Position numbers and translations under genes: made by a program. Of a DNA stretch of 60,802 bases, positions 55,157 through 60,802 are shown piece by piece (position 1 is the first letter of the stretch; each line of letters starts with the position of its first letter). The notes beneath the pieces were generated by a model, which was not told where the DNA came from, ran no database searches, and was given only the letters and a program-made list of their open reading frames with translations. This DNA is from Streptomyces sp. MspMP-M5. Lineage in GTDB: Bacteria > Actinomycetota > Actinomycetes > Streptomycetales > Streptomycetaceae. The stretch is taken from the NCBI RefSeq assembly GCF_000373585.1, contig NZ_KB891951.1:172941-233742 (forward strand), written 5' to 3'.

Positions 55157-55597
55157 TCAGCGGAGCTTGGCGCCGTACACGTGGTCCACCGGCATCGCCA
55201 TCAGCACCCTGCGGTCGGACACCATCGCCGAGCGGTACTCCTCCCAGTCGGGATGCTCCCCGGCGGCGAGCCGGTAGTAGCGCACCAGCGCCTCGACCTC
55301 GGGGCCGTGGGGGTCGGTGCCCGGGCCTATGAGTTCCGCGGTGCCCTCGGCGGTGGCCCAGGAACCGCCGTCGGCGCTGGTGACCTCCAGGGTGGCGCGC
55401 GGGTCCCGGCGCAGATTCGCCGTCTTGGCCCGGCCCTCGGTCATCGAGACGTAGAGGACGTTCGCCGCCGGGTCGTAGAACGGCATGACGGGGGAGAGCT
55501 GCGGGCGGCCGTCCGACTTGATCGTCGCGAGCACACCCAGGCGGCTCTCCGCGAGCAGTGTGCGCGGGTCGAAGGACGTGAAGGGCGTAGCGGTCAT
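55157..55597 (-). CDS. PPOX-class F420-dependent flavin/deazaflavin oxidoreductase family protein
   Basis: 146 residues from ATG 55597; another ATG lies 24 bases upstream. The split-barrel fold shows L-G-V-L-A-T-I-K-S-D-G-R-P-Q-L-S-P-V near 26-43, V-S-M-T-E-G-R-A-K-T-A-N-L, and R-D-P-R-A-T-L-E-V. The family binds F420 or flavins. No ribosome site is visible, so the start is uncertain. Confidence 0.8.
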   Translation of the reverse strand: MTATPFTSFDPRTLLAESRLGVLATIKSDGRPQLSPVMPFYDPAANVLYVSMTEGRAKTANLRRDPRATLEVTSADGGSWATAEGTAELIGPGTDPHGPEVEALVRYYRLAAGEHPDWEEYRSAMVSDRRVLMAMPVDHVYGAKLR

Positions 55598-55761
55598 GTT
55601 GGGTGAAGGCGCGGCGGCCACCGACTATTCCCGGCCCATCACGGCGGGTCGCCGACCGTACACAGAGGAGTGTCTGCCCCGTCCCGGCCGCCTCTCGTCA
55701 CCCGGCCGCGCCGTGCCCTCCCGTGTTGCCGCCGGCCGCTCCCTCTCGGGTGTCCGGCCTG

Positions 55762-56166
55762 TCAACGCCCCGCAGTCGGCCGGGAGTTGGCCGGCAGGGC
55801 GCAGGCCGGGGTGCCGCCGGGCATACGGTGGCGGTTGTCCGCGACGAGGCGGTAGACGGCGTGGGCGAGCCAGCGCACCGGGGGAAGGGTGAGCACGGCG
55901 CCGGCGACGGCCCAGGGGCCGCCCGCGTTCAGCAGCAGCTTGGCGACGGCCTGGGCGCCGCCATGCACCGCTCCGGACGGCGTGATCCACAGCAGCTCGT
56001 GCTCGGCGCGCTGCTGGGTGACGCCGAACTCGTCCAGGTCCGCGAACTGCCACGCGGTGATCCGGCAGCGCGGGCGGAGGTACCGCTCGGCGGCGTTGAC
56101 GGAGGTGGTGCAGAAGCCGCAGTCGCCGTCGTAGACGAGTACGGGCCGGGTCCTCGGAGTCGTCAT
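55762..56166 (-). CDS. DCC-family thiol-disulfide oxidoreductase (DUF393)
   Basis: 134 residues. The diagnostic D-G-D-C-G-F-C motif is at about 14-20, followed by A-W-Q-F-A-D-L. The pair of cysteines in C-G-F-C resembles thioredoxin-type redox centres. The substrate is unknown. The intervals 55598-55761 and 56167-56322 hold no further gene. Confidence 0.85.
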   Translation of the reverse strand: MTTPRTRPVLVYDGDCGFCTTSVNAAERYLRPRCRITAWQFADLDEFGVTQQRAEHELLWITPSGAVHGGAQAVAKLLLNAGGPWAVAGAVLTLPPVRWLAHAVYRLVADNRHRMPGGTPACALPANSRPTAGR

Positions 56167-56223
56167 GTGCCCCTCATGTCGGGTCGGGTGCCGAAGGGTG
56201 AGGCGGCGGGTGTCGCCGGATCG

Positions 56224-56258
56224 TGCCGACTGCCGACTGCCGACTGCCGACTGCCGAC
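56224..56258. repeat. 7-bp tandem repeat, five exact copies
   Basis: tgccgac is repeated five times without interruption between the DUF5997 gene's stop and the DCC gene's start. Confidence 0.9.
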
Positions 56259-56322
56259 CGCCGGTCCGGCCGGACCGGCGAACAGAGGCCGGACCGGGGC
56301 GTCGCCCGCCGTCGCGGGGCGG

Positions 56323-56709
56323 TTACGCCTCGTTCTGGGCGCGCCGCTTCTCCTTGAGGCGGGCCCCCTCCTTGCGGACCTCGGCCTGGGTGGCGCGCTC
56401 CTTCTGCAGCCACTCCGGGTTCTCCGCCTTGAGGGCGTCGATCTGCTCCGTGGTGAGAGCCTCGGTGACCCCGGCACGGGCGAGGCCGGAAATGGAGACG
56501 CCCAGCTTCGCGGCGACCACCGGGCGGGGGTGCGGGCCGTTGAGCCGCAGCTCGCGCAGCCACGCGGGCGGGTCCGCCTGGAGTGCGTTCAGCTCGGCGC
56601 GCGAGACCACGCCCTCCTGGAACTCGGCGGGGGTGGCCTCGAGGTACACACCCAGCTTCTTCGCCGCGGTGGCGGGCTTCATCGTCTGGGTGGTCTGGTG
56701 CGACGTCAT
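56323..56709 (-). CDS. DUF5997 family protein
   Basis: 128 residues from ATG 56709. The conserved start M-K-P-A-T-A-A-K-K-L-G-V-Y-L lies at about 10-23, with L-R-L-N-G-P-H-P-R-P-V-V-A-A-K-L-G-V-S-I-S-G-L-A mid-protein and a charged Lys/Arg/Glu C-terminal helix. The middle looks like a DNA-contacting helix-turn-helix. It is divergent from a LysR-like ligand-binding protein that lacks an HTH, a pairing I believe is conserved in Streptomyces, and the two may act together. Confidence 0.75.
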   Translation of the reverse strand: MTSHQTTQTMKPATAAKKLGVYLEATPAEFQEGVVSRAELNALQADPPAWLRELRLNGPHPRPVVAAKLGVSISGLARAGVTEALTTEQIDALKAENPEWLQKERATQAEVRKEGARLKEKRRAQNEA

Positions 56710-56806
56710 GGTTCCAGGGTATCGAGCGTGCGCACCACCTCTGACCACGGCCTCTGACGACGGGCTCTGGATCACGGGCTCCGGCCACGGCGGGTAACCT
56801 GGCGGG

Positions 56807-57613
56807 GTGACAGGTACGGAAGCACCCCCTTCGTTCCGACTCGCGTATGTACCGGGAGTGACACCCGCCAAGTGGGTGCGAATCTGGAACGAGCGCCTGC
56901 CGGACGCACCGCTCACCCTGCTCCAGGTGTCCGCAGCCGAGGCCGCCGACCTGCTGCGGAGCGGTGGCGCGGACGCGGGTCTGCTGCGGCTGCCGGTCGA
57001 CCGCACGGACCTCAGCGCGATCCCGCTCTACACCGAGACGACGGTCGTCGTGGTGCCCAAGGACCACCTCGTCGCCGCGTTCGACGAGATCTCCGTGGAC
57101 GATCTCGCCGACGAACTGGTGCTGCATCCGCTCGACGACACCCTGGACTGGGAGCGGCTGCCGGGCCGGCCCGCGATCGAGCGCCCGGCCACGACACCGG
57201 ACGCCCTCGAACTGGTGGCGGCCGGTGTGGGCGTCGTGATCGTCCCGCAGTCGCTCGCCCGTCTGTACCACCGGCGGGACCTCACCTACCGGCCGCTGAC
57301 CGGCACGCCCCAGTCACGGGTCGCGCTGTCGTGGCGCGAGGACCGGACCACCGACCAGGTGGAGGACTTCATCGGGATCGTCCGCGGGCGGACGGTGAAC
57401 AGCACCCGCGGCCGCCGCCCCGCCGCCGGGGAGGGCCCGCAGCAGTCGGCGTCCGGCAAGAAGGCGAAGGGCGGCCAGACCGCGGGGGCGAAGAGCCAGG
57501 GCAAGGGCACCGGGGCGGCGCGGGGCAAGGCGCCGTCCGGGCGGAGTCCGCGGCGCGCGGCCGGGGCGCCCAAGGACGGCGGCCGGCGCGGTCGGCCGCG
57601 CCGGCGGTCGTAG
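56807..57613 (+). CDS. LysR substrate-binding-domain protein without the DNA-binding domain
   Basis: 268 residues from GTG 56807. Residues about 10-200 form a periplasmic-binding-like fold as in LysR effector domains (F-R-L-A-Y-V-P-G-V-T at the start, G-A-D-A-G-L-L-R-L, V-V-V-P-K-D-H near 83, G-V-G-V-V-I-V-P). No N-terminal HTH is present. The last 70 residues are Lys/Arg/Gly/Ser-rich and probably unstructured, possibly binding nucleic acid. TAACCT lies seven bases before the GTG, so the mRNA is likely leaderless. Partner of the divergent DUF5997 gene (inference). Confidence 0.78.
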   Translation: MTGTEAPPSFRLAYVPGVTPAKWVRIWNERLPDAPLTLLQVSAAEAADLLRSGGADAGLLRLPVDRTDLSAIPLYTETTVVVVPKDHLVAAFDEISVDDLADELVLHPLDDTLDWERLPGRPAIERPATTPDALELVAAGVGVVIVPQSLARLYHRRDLTYRPLTGTPQSRVALSWREDRTTDQVEDFIGIVRGRTVNSTRGRRPAAGEGPQQSASGKKAKGGQTAGAKSQGKGTGAARGKAPSGRSPRRAAGAPKDGGRRGRPRRRS

Positions 57614-57638
57614 CGTCGTCGATCGGGCGCCCGGGGGC

Positions 57639-58697
57639 TCAACGCCCCTGGGCGGTCTTGACGTTGTCGCCGAAGGTCCAGTCCTTGGCGCCGTCCCAGT
57701 TCAGGGACCAGGTCATCAGGCCCTTCAGGCCGTTGTGGTAGGTGTTCCACGCCTGGCCCACCAGGCCCGGGGACATATAGCCGCCGCCCGCGCCCGGTTG
57801 GGCAGGCAGACCGGGAACCTGCTTGTCGTAGGGGACCTCGACGGTGGTGCCCTGGATGGTCAGGCCCTTGTCGAGGCAGTCGGTCTGCTGGGTGAAGCCC
57901 TCGACGGTGCCGGCCTCGTAGGAGTCGCCGGAACACCCGTACATGCTGCCGTTGTAGTACTGCATGTTCAGCCACCACAGGCGGCCGTTGTCGGCGTACT
58001 TCTTGATGATGGGCAGGTAGGCGCCCCAGATGGAGCCGTAGGTCACGCTGCCGCCGGTGACGTAAGCGGTCTCGGGGGCCATGGTGAGGCCGAAGCCCGC
58101 GGGCATCCGGGCGAGGATGCCGTCGATGATCCGGATCAGGTTGGACTGGGACGGAGACAGCTGGTTGATGTCGCCGCTGCCGCTCAGGCCGGTCTCGATG
58201 TCGATGTCGATGCCGTCGAAGTTGTACTTCTTCAGGAGCGGCACGATCGTCGCGACGAAACGGTCCGCGACCGCGGTGGAGTTGAGGTCGATGCCGGCCG
58301 TCGCGCCCCCGATGGACATCAGGATCGTGGCGCCGTCGGCCTTGGCCTGGCACATCTCGGTCGGGGTCGGCACCTTCGCGGTCGCGTCCATGCCGTCCTC
58401 CCAGAGGGCGGTGCCGTCCGCGTTGATGACGGGGAACGCCGCATTGAGGACGTTGTAGCCGTGGGCGCGGATCCGGGGGTCGGTGATCGGCGTCCAGCCG
58501 AACGGCGGGTGGACGCCGTTGGCCGCGCCGTCCCAGTTCTCCCAGTAGCCCTGGAGGACCTTGCCGGCGGGTTTGGGTTTCGTCGCACAGGTGTCGTCGT
58601 GGGGCGCGGCGACGGCGGGCGCCGCGGCGCCCAGTAGCGGCAGGAGGCAGGCGGCCGCCAGGCCGGTTCTCAGCAGACGCGCTATCCGACCGGTCAC
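57639..58697 (-). CDS. Secreted GH18 chitinase
   Basis: 352 residues from GTG 58697. A signal peptide of about 31 residues ends in A-V-A-A. The GH18 active site D-G-I-D-I-D-I-E spans 161-168 with the acid Glu168. S-I-G-G is at 128-131 and the substrate-pocket M-A-P-E-T-A-Y and W-S-L-N-W-D motifs follow. No carbohydrate-binding module is attached. The promoter carries a DasR-like site, the usual control of Streptomyces chitinases by N-acetylglucosamine. Confidence 0.92.
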   Translation of the reverse strand: MTGRIARLLRTGLAAACLLPLLGAAAPAVAAPHDDTCATKPKPAGKVLQGYWENWDGAANGVHPPFGWTPITDPRIRAHGYNVLNAAFPVINADGTALWEDGMDATAKVPTPTEMCQAKADGATILMSIGGATAGIDLNSTAVADRFVATIVPLLKKYNFDGIDIDIETGLSGSGDINQLSPSQSNLIRIIDGILARMPAGFGLTMAPETAYVTGGSVTYGSIWGAYLPIIKKYADNGRLWWLNMQYYNGSMYGCSGDSYEAGTVEGFTQQTDCLDKGLTIQGTTVEVPYDKQVPGLPAQPGAGGGYMSPGLVGQAWNTYHNGLKGLMTWSLNWDGAKDWTFGDNVKTAQGR

Positions 58698-58757
58698 GCT
58701 GGCTCCCTTCGCGCCACGACGGACGTCGGTGGCGGGGAAACGGGGGGTGGTGCGGAC

Positions 58758-58786
58758 ACCGTAAGTTGGTCCATACCTTTCGTCAA
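58758..58786 (-). promoter_or_regulatory. Chitinase promoter with DasR-like operator
   Basis: On the minus strand TTGACG (58781-58786) and TACGGT (58758-58763) are 17 bases apart. The spacer contains, on the plus strand, tggtccatacct (58767-58778), matching 9 of 12 positions of the DasR consensus tggtctagacca. A repressor there would occlude the promoter. Confidence 0.6.
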
Positions 58787-58952
58787 TGGGTAGGGGACGG
58801 GCGGGAGTTGACGACGTGCGATCTCTGTGGTGAGGGGTGCGGCGGCGCCTCCGGCCCGGCGCGGGCCGGCGTCTTCCGCGACGGGGTGTGGGGGCGCGGT
58901 GGCCGTCTGCGGCGGGACGGCAGGAGTCCAGGGGTCTCTGTATGGCGGGACT

Positions 58953-59582
58953 TCAGGAGTCCGTGTGGCGGGTGCGGCGGGCCCGTGAGACGGCCTTGAT
59001 CATGAGCGGGAGGTAGGTGCCGAGCAGCTCGTCCGGAGGGAGACGGTCCGGTTCGACGAGGCTCTGTGCGAGGGAGCCCTCGTGGAGGGCGGTGACCAGG
59101 CGGGCGAGGGAGTCGAGGTCGACGGTGGGGCGCCGCCCCAGGCGGTCGAAGAGGGCGGCCAGCAGCCTGGCGATCTCCGCGCGTAGCCGGCGGTCGTGCT
59201 CGGCGAGCGTACGGGCCGTGTCGGGGTGCCGGATCGCGTGGAGGGTGAACTCCGTCGACAGCAGATACCAGCGCCGTTCGGCCTCGTCCAGCGCACTGGT
59301 GCGGGCGATCAGCGCGCGCAGTGGGTCCTCGCTGTCCTGCATCTCGTCGACCGCGGCGGCGAGCCGGTCGACCACCCGCCGGGCATGCAGGTCGAAGAGG
59401 GCGAAGAACAGCTCTTCCTTGGTGCGGTAGTTGGAGTAGAACGCGCCGCGGGTGAGACCGGCGCGTTCGCAGATCTCCTCGATGGACGCGCCGTGGAAGC
59501 CGCGGTCGGCGAAGGTCTCCCGCGCCGCCTCGAGCAGGCGCGCTGTCGTCTGCGGCCGGCGCTTGGTCGGTCCCTTGGGCAA
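58953..59582 (-). CDS. TetR-family transcriptional regulator
   Basis: About 209 residues from TTG 59582, chosen for GGAGG six bases upstream; upstream in-frame codons are repeat-derived and Cys-rich. The HTH is in I-E-E-I-C-E-R-A-G-L-T-R-G-A-F-Y-S-N-Y-R-T-K-E (about residues 30-52). The ligand domain is undiagnostic. Target unknown; it is transcribed alone. Confidence 0.85.
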   Translation of the reverse strand: MPKGPTKRRPQTTARLLEAARETFADRGFHGASIEEICERAGLTRGAFYSNYRTKEELFFALFDLHARRVVDRLAAAVDEMQDSEDPLRALIARTSALDEAERRWYLLSTEFTLHAIRHPDTARTLAEHDRRLRAEIARLLAALFDRLGRRPTVDLDSLARLVTALHEGSLAQSLVEPDRLPPDELLGTYLPLMIKAVSRARRTRHTDS

Positions 59583-59592
59583 CGCGTTCCTC

Positions 59593-59658
59593 CACAGGCA
59601 TTGACAGGGACATCGGCACAGGCACTGACGCGGGCACATCGGCACAGGCGCTGACGCA
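59593..59658. repeat. Direct repeats of about 25 bp upstream of the TetR gene
   Basis: acatcggcacaggc plus a-or-g ctgacgc occurs at 59610-59632 and 59636-59658, with a partial third copy from 59593. The array immediately precedes the TTG start and could act on its expression. Confidence 0.7.
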
Positions 59659-59814
59659 CCGACGCGAACGAACCCGCTCACGGTACAGCAACGTATCCGA
59701 TGCGGACCTGTATCAGATCTGCCTCGGTTCGGCCTCGGCCACGGTTCGGATCGGCCTGGGATCTGCCTCGGTCACGGCTCGGATCTGCCCTGGACGTGGC
59801 TCGTCTTCCTGACG

Positions 59815-60354
59815 CTACGTCAGCCATTCCTCCCGGTTCAGCGCGTACTCCACATCGCCGTGTTCATCGCCCTCGACCCGGTAGGGCCACTCCTCGAAGT
59901 AGGTGCGGACGTAAGAGAGTCCGCACTTCTCCATCACGCGACGGGACCCCGCGTTGACATACATGGTGTTCGCGGTGATCCGGTCGTAGCCCAGCTCGCC
60001 GAAGCCCTTCGCCACGAGTGCACGGGCACCCTCGGTGGCGAATCCCCTGCCCCAGGCGGCCTTGCGCAGGCGGTATCCCAGATCGGCCGAGCCCGCCGGG
60101 GTGCCCGCCAGCGGGCGGAGGCAGTGCCAGCCGAGAAACTCGCCGGTCGCCCGCAGATGCGTGGCCCAGAACCCGCCCGGCAGCATCCGCACGAACGACT
60201 CGGCGCGGATCTCCTCACGGGTCATCGGACGGCCGCCGGTGATGTACCGCATCACCTCCGGGTCGCTGTCGAGCTCCACCACCAGATCGAGGTCGGCCTC
60301 GGTGTCGGTGAACGGGCGGAGAGCCAGCCGCTCGGTCGTCAGGAAGATGTCCAT
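59815..60354 (-). CDS. GNAT acetyltransferase, RimJ/RimL-like
   Basis: 179 residues from ATG 60354 with GGAG upstream. L-T-T-E-R-L-A-L-R-P-F is at about 5-15, the acetyl-CoA loop is G-Y-R-L-R-K-A-A-W-G-R-G-F-A-T-E-G (about 101-117), and N-A-G-S-R-R-V-M-E-K-C-G-L follows. The substrate, protein N-termini or a small molecule, cannot be told. Confidence 0.88.
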   Translation of the reverse strand: MDIFLTTERLALRPFTDTEADLDLVVELDSDPEVMRYITGGRPMTREEIRAESFVRMLPGGFWATHLRATGEFLGWHCLRPLAGTPAGSADLGYRLRKAAWGRGFATEGARALVAKGFGELGYDRITANTMYVNAGSRRVMEKCGLSYVRTYFEEWPYRVEGDEHGDVEYALNREEWLT

Positions 60355-60431
60355 GCAGCGATGCTCCGCGCGCCGGGCCCGCCTCCGCCAGCGAATTACG
60401 GGGAGGCGAGAAGGGGACGGCGTCACGGAGC

Positions 60432-60503
60432 GGGGAGGGGCCACGGCGTGGGGAGGAGCCACGGCACGGGGAGGAGCCACGGCACGGGGAGGTGGCATGG
60501 AGC
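60432..60503. repeat. 18-bp tandem repeat, four copies
   Basis: ggggaggagccacggcac occurs exactly at 60450 and 60468, with close variants at 60432 and 60486. It lies between the GNAT gene and the IS630 remnant; no gene is seen in 60355-60564. Confidence 0.8.
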
Positions 60504-60564
60504 GTGGACGCGGCATGGCGCGGGAGCGGACATGGGGCGGAAAGAGGGCCTAGTGCTACGTTCC

Positions 60565-60802
60565 TCAAAGTATGTACGTATAGCGGCGTCGTAGTTGGCG
60601 GGTTGGTGGGGCGGGTCTGCCCCAGATCCATGGTCTGGCACGGGCATTGAGCTGGGCCGTTGCCAGACGGGTTGCCTGGTCGATTTCGTCTGGTCCGGCG
60701 AAGGACTGGCCTGCGAGGGCAGCTTTACGGAAGATGCGCCACCAACCTTCCTGCAGGTTCAGCCAGCAGGCACCGACAGGGATGAAGACGTGTCGGATGC
60801 GG
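60565..60802 (-). mobile_element. IS630-family transposase, C-terminal part (runs off window)
   Basis: A minus-strand frame enters from the right edge and stops at 60565. It encodes 78 residues of a DDE_3 transposase C terminus: H-V-F-I-P-V-G-A-C-W-L-N, then W-W-R-I-F-R-K-A-A-L-A-G, L-N-A-R-A-R-P-W-I-W-G-R, and L-R-R-R-Y-T-Y. The catalytic Glu of such elements lies in N-L-x-E; here the sequence reads N-L-Q-E. The element end is probably near 60551, where a TA (the IS630 target) precedes gtgctacg. Confidence 0.85.

Overview
The window is high-GC DNA typical of Streptomyces. Signs include GTG and TTG starts, many 1 to 4 base overlaps between genes, leaderless genes, a cysteine-rich attenuator peptide in front of sulfonate genes, a GH18 chitinase with a DasR-like site in its promoter, and a modular PKS/NRPS locus. 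Coordinates and starts were read by eye from the sequence; family calls come from recognised motifs, with no database search.

Left part (1-12300): the end of a lactate-utilisation operon (lutA, lutB), a divergent MHS-type MFS transporter, a 19-codon hydrophobic peptide gene, a HutC-type GntR regulator, adenosine deaminase, and a complete minus-strand ssu sulfonate operon (leader peptide, ssuC, ssuB, ssuA, ssuD). The ssu operon ends in a flavin monooxygenase gene that has lost its FAD-binding N terminus. A YjbQ-family gene lies divergent to it.

Accessory block (12300-17450): a two-gene operon of a small protein and a membrane NACHT ATPase. The C terminus of the first and the N terminus of the second carry matching amyloid-like motifs. 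It is flanked by gene remnants, hairpins and an odd DUF6801 surface protein. This is the best candidate for a little-described immunity or cell-death system.

Peptide and hydroxyproline block (17490-33370): a secreted M6 metalloprotease, an S33 proline-iminopeptidase-like hydrolase, a GntR/FCD regulator, a full hydroxyproline pathway (epimerase, three-subunit D-hydroxyproline dehydrogenase, pyrroline-hydroxycarboxylate deaminase, alpha-ketoglutarate semialdehyde dehydrogenase) and a five-gene dipeptide ABC importer. Five copies of one operator-like motif (core NTSACATTNNA) sit in front of these units, two of them inside recognisable promoters. I infer one regulon that digests collagen-like peptides to alpha-ketoglutarate.

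Biosynthetic block (36476-48552): formyltransferase, MbtH, P450, stand-alone ketosynthase, A-PCP protein and an ACP-KS-AT-AT-ACP-C megasynthase, all on the minus strand. Gene content and order match the lactacystin (lctA-F) cluster as I remember it, so the organism may be Streptomyces lactacystinaeus or another producer of gamma-lactam/beta-lactone proteasome inhibitors. A two-component system lies downstream of it. A DHA2-type exporter lies upstream, beyond 1.5 kb with no convincing gene.

Right part (51500-60802): a 16-codon peptide gene, a ketopantoate-reductase-like gene, a D-Ala-D-Ala-ligase-like ATP-grasp gene behind a 38-bp perfect palindrome, a vWA protein, a PPOX/F420 protein, a DCC protein, a DUF5997 gene with a divergent LysR-like protein that lacks its HTH, a chitinase, TetR and GNAT genes, and the 3' end of an IS630-type transposase. 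Short tandem repeats of 7 to 25 bp are unusually common between genes here.
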